DNA of 64,000 nt, from contig CM044955.1 of NCBI GenBank assembly GCA_024516035.1, positions 48,376,891-48,440,890 of the forward strand, given 5' to 3'. Shown piece after piece: positions 47,149 to 59,520 of the stretch. The notes under the pieces are model-generated. The model made no database searches and was not told the DNA's origin. It saw nothing but the letters and a program-made list of their open reading frames with translations. Positions within the stretch are counted from its first letter, which is position 1, and each line of letters begins with the position of its first letter. The position numbers and the translations under genes were made by a program. The stretch comes from Bactericera cockerelli (lineage: Eukaryota > Arthropoda > Insecta > Hemiptera > Triozidae).

Positions 47149-50100
47149 CTAATATTTTTTTGAGAACAACACAAGAGGTAGCTAGGTACATTTAAGTAAG
47201 CCATTTCAAAACTTAAAGACAGAAAACAATCTAGAGTGAAAGTAATAGAGATTTATGGACTTTTTTTGTGTTGTTTTAAATGGAGCAATGTAAGAACTGA
47301 CTCAAATTTGTGATCCCAAATTATCAATATTAATTTTAGTTATATTAATTTCACCCTTGGTAATTTTGCATCAGGTGTAGGTCAAAAATCAAGTAAACAT
47401 AACCTCAAAAAGCTTAATATTCTTTCTTCTGAGATAATGTCTGTGGTTTAAGACCGGGCTGATTTAGTGATACCTTGTGATTGTAGGGTAAACTATGAAC
47501 TGATTACTGACTGAATACCTTACAAACGTATAAAGTTGAATGATGTTCATGACATGAAATTGATAACAAAGTATATGCACAGGGAAGGAAGTAGTATCAA
47601 CAAGATCACTTGAAGTACATTATCAATTTTCCTAAAATAGACAATATGAATCAATGTAATAATGTACTGAAAAACAGATCCCTAAACATTTGAAAAGACT
47701 ATCTTATGCAGGGTTTCCAATTAATATTTTTTCAGCTTTAGTTTCTTTTTATTTGGCATTGGTAGGCAAGACCATTTTGTACAGTCAAATTTTAGTTTCT
47801 TAATGTGAAACGAATCTCACCTATTGTATCTAGCTTTGGCTTTCATCTTTAAGCTTTTACTTGCACAGACACTCATTATTAGAACACTTGGAAACTGATA
47901 AGAAGTTTCTAAATTAGAAATTAAATTTTCACAAACAAAACGTACACTACTTGCCCTCAAAATAATTGATACAACAGAATTAAATGAATAATGAATTTTC
48001 AATGCTTGGCCCTCTGTCAATTTATTATCATTAAGCTAAATCTAGTTCTAAAGGTATTTATGGTGCATATAGGTATCCATTTAAATAAATACTGTAGATA
48101 CAGGTATGAACAGCTACAGTTGAACAGATGTTAAATGCAATATAATAGTAAACAAATTTAATGAATTTTTATGTAGAAACATTTTAGTTCACCTATTTCT
48201 TACTGCTGAATTTGAGTGAGCTAGAACTTTGAGAAGCTGCTCATCAGAATTCTAAAAGTTGTACCTACATCTGAAAAACTTTTGGAAAGCACAGAATTCT
48301 ATAAATCATAATCTTAAGTTAAAAGTTAATATTCTTCTTTCATGTTCTTATTATCTTGGTCATGAAGTCAAAATATCCAACTTACCAATAGCATTATCAA
48401 TAATTTTATTATTGATCCTTATTTGCTATGAAGAAATTTAACAATGAAACAGATCACACTGCTTTATCTTCTTACCTGATTACCGAAGAGACTCCAATAG
48501 GTACTTTTCCGGAGATAAAAAATACAACTTGTTGAAATGAACACAAAAATGCTAATTAAAATGGATCTACAATCAATTTAAATTCCAATTTAGACAAACA
48601 CATCACAGATAGATAAAGGTGTTTTTCTTTAAATGCAACACAGAATCACAAATGCTAGATGTTTGAACCCTTAGCAAAAACTGCAAGAGAGAAGATGCAA
48701 AAAATGTCACTACTATTGCAAAAAGAAAACTGAATAAATCTGGTGGCCTGGATACGTAAAATTTACTTAATACAAAAGAAACAGCTTAATTAAAATATAA
48801 ACTTTTTATCAATAAGATAATAAACTATGAAAATGTCTTTTATTTCCTAGAATTGTAAAGGAAATTCGCAAACAAATTAACAAGATGCAAAACCTGCTAA
48901 CACCATGGCTATGGCAGAGCAGAGCAACAACAACTGAACGAGCATCAACAAGACAAACGAGTACGCTGAGTTTTAAATGTAACGGTGGAACTGAACTGAC
49001 ACAGTGGATTAGAACGAACTTGAATTTTAATTAAGTTTGTGATAAATGCATTTGTGCGCACGCGCACTGTTGAGTTTAAAATCTTTAGTCTATTCATCAG
49101 TTGTACCGGAATGTAATAATAAAACTCGACCAAACAAACAAAAACATAATTATGGGTTTTGTATTGATCCGCCATTTCCCCCAACAAATGTTTCATATCT
49201 CACCGGTGGAATGAGTCAGCTGATAGAAGCCTTTTATTTTCTATTTTACACGCTACTCGTATGTATGTGTGAAATTTACTGGACAAAGATTTATCTTAGA
49301 TCTTAAAGATTAAAGATGCTTCAAAATCAATATCTATTTAATCTTGCTCAAGACCCGCCTATCAACACCGGTGAAGTCGAATAAGCGATCAAGTTGCAGA
49401 ACCCTAGGCTGAATGTGTAGTAGGCCTCAACAAATTCGAATGAAACTGTTACAACTTACGAGGTAGAAATGGTGATAAATATCTAGGTAAGCACCCACAA
49501 TACACACCATTAATTTTAATAATTTATTACAATTGGAAAGTTGAATTGAAAATTAATTCACGCGAGATTTTCCTTTTTACCTATTAATTGATTCCTATCA
49601 ACTTATTTACTCATACTCAGAAACCTCGGAAACAGTAGGTATATAATTTTATTATTAATAATAGGTATAGCGGATAGCCCTCCGAATGCATAAGTAGCAC
49701 GTACCTAGATACTATATTCTTTTTGGGCTACCTTTCATTTGACGCCCTAAGGTCTGGGATAAAGGTTTTATTCCCACCCCATCCGTTGCAAATTAAATAT
49801 TCTCACATGATAGGTATAGATAAACCAATATAGCTACATAATATTATTTCGCGTGGGTACCTATTTGCTAATTTGCTTGTTTCCTCATTATTTTACTATC
49901 TTGATGAGTAAGTTTGGTAGTAGATTCTATAAGGTAAGTACCTTATAGGTACCTATAAGTTCATAAGAATTACCTATTATGAGTCATGAATTTGAAGTAA
50001 AGCAGTAAATTATGTTCACAGTTTTCGCATCAGAGAACAGGTGAGTCTAGAAGTTTTCCAAGGAAAATGGTAAAAAATATACCTTGGTTTTAGAGGTGTT

Positions 50101-50424
50101 AGGACAGTTAGGATGGATACTGTTCACACTGTGGGTAGACAATAGGTGTGTATCTAATTTAATTACATTACAACCTTAAGTAGTTACCTGTACTAATAGT
50201 TAAATAGGTGTAGCAGCGATTGGGCATTTAATATACGAGTATACAATTATACATACACGTAGGTACCAAATAGATAAAGGTCTACCAGTTATTATCTTTT
50301 GGCCTACTCTGAACCTTTAGCTAGCAGATTAAATTTCGTTTCGGGAGAATATTTTCATCTAATAATAATCTTCTTCTTCTTTTACTCTGTCTTATCCCGC
50401 TTGATCAGGGTCGACGTTGTTCAA
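47149..50424. other. Upstream of Mad: no coding signal; possible 5' UTR exon and promoter
   Basis: The Mad transcript must begin above 46340. A strong donor at 48476 is one option. 49430-50300 is rich in TAGGTA/TACCTA words. Nothing else recognised. Confidence 0.4.
48474..48482 (-). promoter_or_regulatory. Candidate splice donor of a Mad 5' UTR exon
   Basis: The minus strand reads AATCAG/GTAAGAAG, a near-consensus donor. An untranslated first exon is expected upstream of 46340. This is a guess from donor strength alone. A region at 48900-49030 with several TCAGTT initiator-like words could hold the start site, but nothing decides it. Confidence 0.2.
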
Positions 50425-50770
50425 CTTCATGGTTGAGGTTGGTTGGTCTTGGCACATTTTTTTACGGCTGGTTGCCCTTCCTAACGCTAACGATTCTATT
50501 TGATTTAACGTCCTGGATTAGGACGGGGGTTTCACCCTCCATTCGCTGGGAATCGTACCAACTACCCAGATTAAACTCACCCAGCCTGGCTGGGGCCGGA
50601 AATGCCAGCCTCGCATGTACGGAGAGAACAGAATTTTCTATGTAAAAAATCTGCTCCGACCGGGGAACGAACTCAGTATCTTTGGACTATGAGCAGTAGT
50701 CACAACCTAGGAGGATTTATAGTAAGTCCTAAATCCTCCTAGGTCACAACCGTTACGCCACGGAGGCTGG
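50425..50770 (-). mobile_element. tRNA-headed SINE sharing the body of the 5S-derived SINE, minus strand
   Basis: The minus strand starts with a tRNA-like head (GTGGCGTAACGG, then TTCGTTCCCCGGTCGG) and continues into GGCTGGCATTTCCGGCCCCA, CAGGCTGGGTGAGTTTAATC and CAGCGAATGGAGGGTGAAAC, the body seen after 5S-like heads elsewhere. A 36-bp palindrome is inserted in the head. Confidence 0.75.
50707..50742. mobile_element. 36-bp palindromic insertion with 8-bp target duplication
   Basis: CTAGGAGGATTTATAGTAAG through CCTCCTAG is a near-palindrome. It is flanked on both sides by GTCACAAC (50699-50706 and 50743-50750), as expected for a tiny element with an 8-bp duplication. Confidence 0.7.
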
Positions 50771-50822
50771 CATTCACTAATAATAATAATAATAAGTAAT
50801 AATAATAATTAAATAATATAAG

Positions 50823-50960
50823 AAATAAAAATATAGCTTCTCTCATAAGTCTCTTTATGAGATAAGTCTCTTTATAAAAATATAGCTTCCCTCATAAGTC
50901 TCTTTATGAGATAAGTCTCTGCATGTATAAAAATATAGCTTCTCTCATAAGACTCTTAAG
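50823..50960. repeat. Short tandem repeat, three copies of a unit of about 57 bp
   Basis: The unit AAAATATAGCTTCTCTCATA with AGTCTCTTTATGAGATAAGT occurs twice fully and once partly. Inside it, TCTCATAA and TTATGAGA form an inverted pair. Confidence 0.8.
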
Positions 50961-52104
50961 GCGTGAATTGAGAGCATGGATACATAATAATATTATAATG
51001 CATTAACTCGATCACCTCTGGAGATCACATCGTAAGGTGAGCCTAGGTAGCGAATCCAATGAAATGTAACAGCACTAACACGCGACAATAAATGGCTTCA
51101 TACCAGCGAATACAAGGCCAGCAAGATACTGGTAAAAAATAATGAATTATAGGAAAAATAACAGCAACAACTACCTACAGCAGCAGTACCTAATAACAGT
51201 ATACATGGCGAGGAAAAACAACTACTACCTATCTCTAAAATAAAAATATATGAGGTGAACAATAAACAACAACAAAACAACAACAACGACATTACTTACT
51301 TATGTAAAGCAACGATAGCAATAAAATAACTAAAAACAATAACAACATAATTATCAATAAACAATTTTTAAAAAACAGTAGAAATAGTGATAACAATAAC
51401 GACACCAGAAAAAGAAAACGAAACAAAAAGTACTCAAAAAATAAAAAAGAACAACAGCTAAAAATCTGCAAATAAAGCTACACAATCAGCAAAAAAAAAA
51501 TCAATATTTAACCAACTACAAAAACCAAAACAACAAATTTATAAAATACATAAGAAAAACAACAATAACTAGGTAGTCTAGTACTACTTAGCTAAAAACA
51601 CAAAAACCAGCAACAAAAACAAAATCAATATTTAAACACCTAGAAAAACAAGAAAAAAAAAAAAAAACAGTTATAAAATTAGAAACACAACAAGTACCTA
51701 TAATAGGTATTAGGTACTCCAACTATCAGATCAGCAATGAAACTTGTGGATAAAAACAAAATTATAATAATATTTATAAACAACTGCAAAGTCTACATAA
51801 GAACAACTGATGATAGTGATGATCCAGTAGTTCTTTTAGAGCAAAAATTGTCCAACATAGTGATATTTGTAATGGAGTATCTACTGAGATGATGAATGAT
51901 TCAATGAATCGTATGGGGGTGGACATTGTTGGAATCATCATACTTATCATGATCAGACCAGAGCATGGCACTTGATAATATAATTTGAGAAATATTAAAA
52001 TTAATGTAAGTATCAACCTATCGATTTAAGTATATATCTCAGTATCTATAGGTACTATCTTAGTCAAGTATCTTAACCATAGGAGCACTTGAAGCATAAA
52101 GTAG
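50961..52104. other. No gene recognised; CAA/AAC-rich stretch
   Basis: 51150-51700 is dominated by ACAACAACAAC and AAAAACAA words on the plus strand. It is low complexity, not coding. Confidence 0.55.
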
Positions 52105-52365
52105 TCACCGTTGCCGAGTTAGCGCGCTAGGCATTGCACACATGGTGACCTGGGTTCAATCCCCAGCGCGGCAGGAATTTTTCTGCTCTGTACTTGGATG
52201 TTCGGGGTCCTCTCATACCTCGTGAGGAAAAATGAGTAGTTACTTTTTATGAGTAACGACCAGTGGCGACATTACCAGAGTAATAAGACATTAATGTAAT
52301 AGAATTCGAAAAGTAAAGCAGTCTCTTAGTAATGCTGCGCTACCCACAAAAATTGTGAAGAGACC
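52105..52365 (+). mobile_element. tRNA-derived SINE, family B
   Basis: It has GTTAGCGCGCTAGGCATTGC and GGTTCAATCCCC, the body CTCTGTACTTGGATGTTCGG, and the conserved 3' part GCTGCGCTACCCAC. The middle is diverged. Confidence 0.85.
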
Positions 52366-53099
52366 TTGTGCTTCACCACAAATAAAATAATACATACTTG
52401 TACATAAACTTGTAGCATAAATATAATACCAACCATAATAAACAGTTCCAATGCTATATGTATGTACTTGGTTCATATACCTGTAGGTACTCTTAATAGT
52501 AGGTACTCATATAACACTCACCACAAAATACAAATACACACTGTTTCCATACTGCCTACATTACGAGACCTCATACAGGGTAAGTTAAAAATAGAGAATA
52601 GATAAGTAGGTATGTAACTTGATTCCGGTAGCGAAAAGCAAATAAGACATACAAAATATTTGTTCCTATACTAATTTCTGCTACAGGACCTTCTTTTCAT
52701 ATTCTTGATATCCTGAAAAAACGACATGTCCCAGAAGATGGTAAGAACACCCTATAGCTGCTCAACCACTATATTTACACACACATTGAGCTCTGTACAG
52801 TACACACATGTGTGTGACCGTATTCTATTATCATTTTTTATTATTAGAAAATCATTTATCCTGGACAATACCAGAAGTTCAAGGACCTAACTGGAGAGGC
52901 ACTGGCTCCACCGGTAAACCAGATGTCCTTAGCAGCCTTCAGGAAGAAAATAGTTGCCTTCCTGCCTGGCTGCATCATCTTAATTACCATAAGTTATTAC
53001 GTCTTGTTAATAATAATTATTTTTAGTTAGGTATATTTTTTTAAAGATCAGTGTTTCACAGCATTTTTTTCGTAGAGCCATGAAACAGTACCTAATAAG

Positions 53100-53345
53100 C
53101 CAGCGACGATGGCACGTTGAATACATGAGTTTTTATTCAGTCACTGAAGTTAAGCAACGCCCAGCCAGGATAGGCCCTGGATGAGTGACCATTCAAGTTG
53201 ACCCTTCGTGATGCTGGCTATTTCCGGCCCCACTCATGCTAGGTGAAGTTGATTTGAGTGGCTTGTTTGTGAGTTTCCAGTGAATGGAAGGTAGAAGCCC
53301 CGTTTTAATATGACCAGCATGTAGTTGAAAGCAACGTTAACACCC
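53100..53345 (+). mobile_element. 5S rRNA-derived SINE, nearly complete
   Basis: The head ACTGAAGTTAAGCAACGCCC, with GGATGAGTGACCATTCAAG, parallels the box A/IE/box C region of 5S rRNA. The body GGCCCCACTCATGCTAGGTG and the tail GTTGAAAGCAACGTTAAC follow. Confidence 0.85.
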
Positions 53346-53394
53346 CCCCCCCCAAATAATTTTACAAAAAACAGCATCTAAGACTGTAGAGTGT

Positions 53395-53525
53395 AGACGC
53401 TTGTAGCTTCTATTCCTCCCTCTGATGGGCGAACAGTGAGACAGTACATTTCCCGTTTAGGTACTGTGGGTCAACACGAACGTACCAGAAGGTATTCCTT
53501 ACAAACAACTGATGAAAACAAATTA
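53395..53525 (-). repeat. Dispersed repeat of unknown class (copy 1)
   Basis: Inverted relative to 58200-58375. On the minus strand it has GTTTGTAAGGAATACCTTCT, CACAGTACCTAAACGGGAA and TTCGCCCATCAGAGGGAGG. Confidence 0.65.
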
Positions 53526-53529
53526 TGAA

Positions 53530-53625
53530 CACAATTTTTTTCGTCGACCCTGAGATTCAAACTCGAGACCTTCCGCATTGTAAGCGAGTATCTTATTACC
53601 ACTGAGCTCTAATCGTACGCAATTA
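53530..53625 (-). mobile_element. tRNA-like SINE head, minus strand
   Basis: The minus strand reads AGCTCAGTGGTAATAAGATA, TCGCTTACAATGCGG and GAGTTTGAATCTC. It resembles 40975-41045 but is further decayed. Confidence 0.55.
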
Positions 53626-54079
53626 TATTTGTTACCGTATGTATTCATAAAATATTTAAAAAAATGTTGTTAGTTGTGGATATTATTTTATTGTTCTTGT
53701 TGTAGTTGTTTTTGTTGTTGTTATTGTTAGCTATATTACGTATTCGGTATTACTATGACCAGAATGTACGAGCAATATTTGGAGGAAAACCTAGAGAAAG
53801 TGGATCAACCTGTACAGGTGATACTCATGGATATTGTACGCTATGTACTGCTATGGTCATTCCGTGGACTTACTTGATTGACCAAATAATTTAGACAGCA
53901 TATGAGAAAATAGCTGACCGAAATATGGATGAACGCTTACATTGACATACTATGAACAATAGAAACTACTACACCGTATACCTTGATTGCCGAAATTATT
54001 TGCAAACAGGATTAGCGATAAGTTACGTGATCACTGACTAAACAGACATCAAGTTCATGAACTACAGAGAGATGCCAGA

Positions 54080-54345
54080 CGTCCGAAGTCGGCTCTAGTG
54101 CGCTGTGATTTGTTGAAACTCCTATTTGAGAAAGGGTCTGGCTTATCTCAACTTTGTTTGTTTGATAATTCGGCCCTTAGAGAATTATCAAATCGAACTG
54201 ACACACAGACAGCCAAGGACCAATGGCTCAAACTTTGGATTTTGGCTCTTTGGACCCCAAAACGTGTTTTGACACTGAAAACTGACTATCTAAAATTTTG
54301 GGGACTCCATTAGTTTCCTCTCTATATAATAAGGAAATAATAATA
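54080..54345 (+). mobile_element. Diverged relative of the CCAATGGCT/GACA repeat
   Basis: It shares ACACAGACAGCCAAGGACCA, ATGGCTCAAACTTTGG and an ATAAGGAAAT end with the family at 9456 and 60832. It also holds GTGCGCTGTGATTTGTTGAA, found in the short repeats at 17990. It has no coding content. Confidence 0.5.
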
Positions 54346-54628
54346 ATGTATAATTTCTTTGTGTTATTTTATCACAATTTTAGTGGGTAGCGCAGAATTA
54401 TAGGACTTTTCCGTATTTTTAATATCCTTATATCTTATTTTTCCCTATAATTACGCCACTGGTCGCTGCTAACATTAAAGCAGCTACTTATTTTTCCTCA
54501 CGAGGTATGAGTGGACCCCGAACACCCAAGAACAGAGCAGACAAAATCCTGCCCCGCCGGGGATCGAACCCAGGTCACCGTGCGTGCAATGCCTAACGCG
54601 CTAACTCACTCGGCCACGGTGACTACTG
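54340..54628 (-). mobile_element. tRNA-derived SINE, family B, full length, minus strand
   Basis: Best copy: on the minus strand a GTGGCCGAGTGAGTTAGCGC head, GGGTTCGATCCCC, TGTTCTTGGGTGTTCGGGGT, and the end TTGTGATAAAATAACACAAAG with a short AT tail. Confidence 0.9.
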
Positions 54629-56284
54629 ATTAGGAAAGTAAAAAGTATACAAAGAGGCATGGCTATTTGGCTATCCACGTGAATTTCAATGCCTTAATTA
54701 ACAATAACACGTTAACAAAGTACGATAAATTGATGAAAATCAACCCCCCCTAAAAATTGTTCTACCTACTTCAGAAAGTTACGAAAAGTACAAAAATCAT
54801 GCATGGAGCTGTCAGCTGTCAGCAGGTAACCATCAGTAAATCAGTAGAGTCGTGCATTGGTTCAGTATAAATTTAGTGCTGTTGCAAAGTACGGTCAATC
54901 GGCTAGTAGTATTTTATTTTGATTTGACAAAATATAATAGGTATTATGTTCTAATTGAAAGGTACGTACCTACTTGGGGAAATGTATCTATCGTTAATCC
55001 AATTGGTTAATAATCCAGATGTCGTGGTATGGATAGGTACATTCAAAGGCCTATACTTTATTCTTCTTGAATTCTGTAGTCTCTGATTAAAATTTGAAAC
55101 ATAAAATAAAATAATAAATCGAAAAATCACCAAAATGAATTCAATTAGCAGCACAGCACTTTTAATAATAATTATCCTGCGTTAAAGATAAACAAACATC
55201 CCATGGATTAAAAAATAATTAGGAAGTTTATCAAAATAGAGGACATAAAAAATCACTTAAATCTCACATCAGTATGTAAAATTAGTAAAAAATTATAATT
55301 TTCCTTCATAGTTGAATTATTGGTGTATCAAAAAGAACTCTAATGCTAAATTTTTAAATAAATTTATTTATAACAAAATAAATTTAAAGTTAAATCACAC
55401 TTATGATAATTAATTTATAATAATTTTTTTATCACTTTTGCTTTTACATTGACAATCAACCGTCAAGGAGAGACTCAATGCAAGGATCAAAACAAACATC
55501 TCTAGATTGCACGTTGCTCGAGATGTCCCTAGAGAAAGAAAAACAACTCACACTTAATAGATAACATAAATCACATAATTATGTAGGTAGGTACATTTAT
55601 TAACGTATCACTGGAAAGTAAACTATGATTTTCACTCGCATTGAACTTATTAAAATCACTAATTAGAATATGAAGTCAGAGATAACTTCAAAGAATGTTC
55701 AACATTACAAATCACTTCCTCTCACACTGATTTTAGTCTCCAGTCCCTTCAGCTAATTCACATGAATATAATTTGTCCCTTAAAAAAAAAAACAAAAAAA
55801 AAACATCGTACTCTGGTATCCATCCAAAATCATCGTCTCTCCTTTCAAAAGAAAGAACACCACATATTGGACATAGGTTTCTTCCGTGGCGCCAGCATAT
55901 AAAAGGCCCTTCAATCTATGAAAGGATACATGCAAGGAGAATAATAAATGCAGAGTGGTCCTCTTTTATTCACATTTTTTAAAAATAGAAATGGAACCGA
56001 AAAAGTAACACATTGAGTTGTTGAATGGATCGCTCGTTCAGCCTGGGCATCAGTTTGGTGATTTGGTGATGGAATTTTGAAACGTCCGTTTGAGTTAACA
56101 TGATGAAACAGATAAGCAAAATATGTGTTAGGTCTGTAAGTCTGCCCGATACTAAACTTATTTTCAAAACTTCAGGATAGGAAATCTAAGAACTATGCCA
56201 TTTCAAACAGTAGCAGGAAATTTTCTGTGAAATTTTAAATTTTGCCCTATGCGGGATTCGAACATACCTACTGTCTTCGGTTGA
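54629..56284. other. No gene recognised
   Basis: AT-rich sequence with short frames only. Confidence 0.55.
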
Positions 56285-56430
56285 CGAGTTTTTTTTAATG
56301 TCACTAACAGCATGGTCATATAACGACTGTGTTTTACCTCCACTCACTGGAAAATCACAAACTAGCTGCTCAAATTAACCTCACCCAGCCTGAGTGGGGC
56401 CGGGAATAGCCAGCATCACGAGGGTTCGAA
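56285..56430 (-). mobile_element. 5S-derived SINE body and tail, minus strand
   Basis: The plus strand reads ATGGTCATATAACGACTGTG and CCTCACCCAGCCTGAGTGGG, the inverse of the family body. The head is missing. Confidence 0.75.
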
Positions 56431-56734
56431 TTTGGGATTGCCGAAATTTTCGCTGATTTGTCCTATCTCACAAAACAGACCAGAACAGGACTATAGGGTT
56501 TTAAAACCGTTAAAATCTTGCCGAAAGTTTTGCAGTTACTGCCTACATTGCCTACCTAATTTGGTTTTTTTTTTTTTTAATCCAACATGTAAATCACCTA
56601 CCATTTGAAGGTGTTGATCCAACCTCACCAGCTGATTATGAATTTATGATATGAAAGCTAATTGAAGTGTTGAAGTCTAAACCACATTCTAGGAGCACTT
56701 AAAGTGATTGTGATCTAGGCACCCAATAGCTTCA

Positions 56735-56860
56735 ATAGCCATAGCCATCGTCGATGGCGAGTTGAATCACCAAAATTAAGTAACGTCCAGAAATGTGAAA
56801 ACTTCGTGACGCTGGCATTCCGGTCCAGTCCAGGCTGGGTGATAAACCCAAAGGAAGGTT
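56735..56860 (+). mobile_element. 5S-derived SINE, rearranged
   Basis: It has GTCGATGGCGAGTTGAATCA, AAATTAAGTAACGTCCAG and CCAGTCCAGGCTGGGTGATA, with internal deletions. Confidence 0.7.
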
Positions 56861-56884
56861 CAAAAACACTGTGAAAATCTCAAA

Positions 56885-57180
56885 TTAGGTATTTAATTAA
56901 TTACTAGAACAGACATTTATACAAAACAATTAATTAAAAAGAAACTGTCACAACGTTGGTTACAATAAAACGAGAGAGATATAAAAAGAAAATTCTAAGA
57001 AGAAATGTAATAATATCTACGAGTATAAAGAGCAGAGTTATTTCCAATCTCTTCCACCCAACCCTTATTGAAATCTACTGAAAAAATCTTGTCCCAATCA
57101 GGAATTCTGGATACAGAGGAAGTGGTATTGTCGCACCACACTATTGTTCCTAGGAGAGAGTTTGTTTTAGCATTGATTAG
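56885..57180 (-). mobile_element. LINE C-terminal fragment, related family
   Basis: The minus strand encodes KTNSLLGTIVWCDNTTSSVS and then DWDKIFSVDFNKGWVEEIGN before losing the frame. It shares KGWVEEI with the fragments at 43130 and 60420. Confidence 0.65.
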
Positions 57181-57404
57181 GCCCCGTGCAATGATTTCTA
57201 TGGGGTTGTATCTATGGAATTAGTGATGGACACAGCACATCAATGAGGGGATTGTAGAATGAAAGAAAGATTAACATCTTGAGGTTACTGGATGGAGATA
57301 CCAAAAAAAAAATTATATCCCCTCGTTTTTTGACCAATAATTATAATGCAGTTGAAAGCAACGTTAACCCCCCACCCTCACCTCCAAAAGGAGCTTTTAT
57401 CTCT

Positions 57405-57590
57405 AAGCGTCGATGGCACACAGTTCTCGTTCTGTCGGCAAAGTTAAGCTACGTCCAACGACGTCAGGACTTGTATGGGTGACTATACCATTTCGAATCC
57501 TCGTAAATGCCTCACCTGGCTATTCCCGATCCAACCTATGCTGTGTGAGGTAAAGTTGGTTGGTGAGTTTCCAGCAAATGGAGGGTAAAA
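57405..57590 (+). mobile_element. 5S rRNA-derived SINE, followed by SINE A
   Basis: It has GCGTCGATGGCACACAGTTC, AAAGTTAAGCTACGTCCAAC and TGGGTGACTATACCATTTCG, then the body to GAATGGAGGGTAAAACC-like sequence, where SINE A begins. Confidence 0.82.
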
Positions 57591-57810
57591 CCACTGGTAG
57601 TCAAGTGGTTAACGCACTAGTCTGGTAATCCAGGTAGCGTAGGAATCCGTTGGTTCGAATCCGACCCAGTGGATAAATTTTTCTTCATTAATTTGAGTTT
57701 GTGACAACATAATAATAAGACTCTGAGGGTTTAGTGGTAGAAAATGCTTTGAGCATTAACTTCGCCTGGTGGTTACCTTCCACTAAAGAGTGTTTTTATT
57801 ATTATTAAAA
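57590..57810 (+). mobile_element. tRNA-derived SINE, family A
   Basis: Third copy, inserted directly at the end of a 5S-derived SINE (57405-57590). It has the same box A and box B words and a TTATTATTATT tail. Confidence 0.88.
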
Positions 57811-58189
57811 CCTCCGTCTCGATATGAATTTCACAGTTGACAGGGACAAATTTATCAGAAAAAACAACCACATACCTCCTTTGCAGGTTCGAGTCCCGGA
57901 AGACAGATTTTTTTCACTTCTTCCCTGTTCTTTACTTTAATATTTTTAAGGTGGTCAGTCAGATCACTAACGGATGGTTATGTTAGGAAAACAGGAACTT
58001 ACTAGGAAGAGGGCATGGGTTTTGATTCTCAATGAGTCTCGAGTTTTTCTCAAGTTTCGATAGTTAATTTGGTACATATACATACAATACATGGACATAT
58101 ACTAGTACATACATATACTGCGTATTACCACTGTTACCTATATACTTTGAAATTTGAGAAACCTATTAAACTCACTCAAATGTCACGAA

Positions 58190-58390
58190 CCCCGGCGCCG
58201 ACAAAAAATTGTATTCAAAAGTTGGTTACAGATGTTTGTAAGGGATACCTTCCAGTGCGCTCGTGTTGCCCCAGTACCTAAATGGGAAGTATTGTGTCAC
58301 TCCTCGCCCATCAGAGGGGAGGCATACTACTTGATGGGCAGGCTACAACACAGACCACAAACGTCTACAGTAGCTCCTGTTTCATGACTA
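58190..58390 (+). repeat. Dispersed repeat of unknown class (copy 2)
   Basis: It is GC-richer than its surroundings and holds an open frame of 77 residues by chance. It matches 53395-53525, where the frame is broken, so it is treated as repeat and not as an exon. Confidence 0.6.
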
Positions 58391-58989
58391 CGAAAAAAAG
58401 ACTGTGAAACACGCATCTTAAAAATTAAAAAAAGTTTCCTCACCAAGTATCCACCCAGTAGAAATATCTTATCTTATGGTCACCAAAAGTAAAGGTACGA
58501 AAAACAAACCACGGATCATCATTACCCTACCTGATGTGAAGATGGTTCTGACATAATGTATTCACACGTATGACATCCTTTGTAAAGGCACAAAGAACAC
58601 ATATAGGTAATTAAAAATACCCTTAGGAATATTTTTAGGTCATAAATGTCATAATTGTTATCTAATATGTAGATAAATAATGAATTATTTTGTAAAAAAA
58701 AGGTCAATATGAAAACATCCAGGGGTTGAAACAAACATGGAGCACAAAATTTTCGTGTTCTATTTTGTACCTACCTTGGGATTTTTGGTGCTATTCTTGG
58801 AATCGATTTGTTTCTGGTCTACTGAACTTCTATGAAAAAGTCTCCCCAAGGTACGCACAAAGCAAAGCACTAATTACATTTTGGAGACAAAGGCTTCTAA
58901 AATCACTGGCTCTCAAGCTAACTAACGGTGTTTTTTTTTTAAACCCAACTTATTATTGTCACTTTTCACTGATTACAGAGAGTTGATCA

Positions 58990-59135
58990 CTAATGTTGAG
59001 CTACGTCCAGCGTGGTGAGAACATGGATTGGTGACCGTTCGGCTTTTGAATCCATCCATGTTTATTCTGATAATTTACGGCTATAGGCTAGCGTGAGTAG
59101 GTAGATTGTTTATCCGGCGAATGGGAGATTAATGC
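58990..59135 (+). mobile_element. 5S-derived SINE, diverged
   Basis: It has AATGTTGAGCTACGTCCAGC, GGATTGGTGACCGTTCGG and then a weak body match with CGGCGAATGGGAGATTAATG. Confidence 0.65.
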
Positions 59136-59269
59136 CAGTTAAGAAAATGAATACATGTTAAGAACATCTTGAATCTTGTGGAGTTGTGAAGTTTTAAGAA
59201 AAATGATAATTATTATTGTATATTATTCTTAAATATTGTTGTTAATAATTTGCAAACTAAACTTGGAAA

Positions 59270-59520
59270 CAGCGTCAATTGAATACACCAGTTCTTGTTC
59301 TGTCACTGAAGTTAAGGAACGTCCAGCGAGGTTAGGAGTTTGATGGATGACCATTCAAATTTGAAACCTCGCCTCATGATGTTGGCTATTCCCTGCCCCA
59401 CTCGGGCTGGTTGAGGTTAATTTGATTAGCTGGGTGGTGAGATTCCAGCGAATGGAGGGTGAAACCTCCGTCCTCCGTCGTGATATCACCATGTTGTTGA
59501 AAGTGACGTTAAGCCCAAAT
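59270..59520 (+). mobile_element. 5S rRNA-derived SINE, nearly complete
   Basis: It has GAATACACCAGTTCTTGTTC, CACTGAAGTTAAGGAACGTC and GATGGATGACCATTCAAATT, followed by the full body and a tail ending GTTGAAAGTGACGTTAAGC. Confidence 0.87.

Noticed and set aside
53110..53210. Possible 5S rRNA gene
   Set aside because: Only part of 5S is matched and it is fused to a repeated body; it is a SINE, not a working gene.
58154..58387. 77-residue GC-richer frame that looks exon-like
   Set aside because: The same DNA occurs inverted at 53395-53525 with the frame broken, so it is a dispersed repeat.
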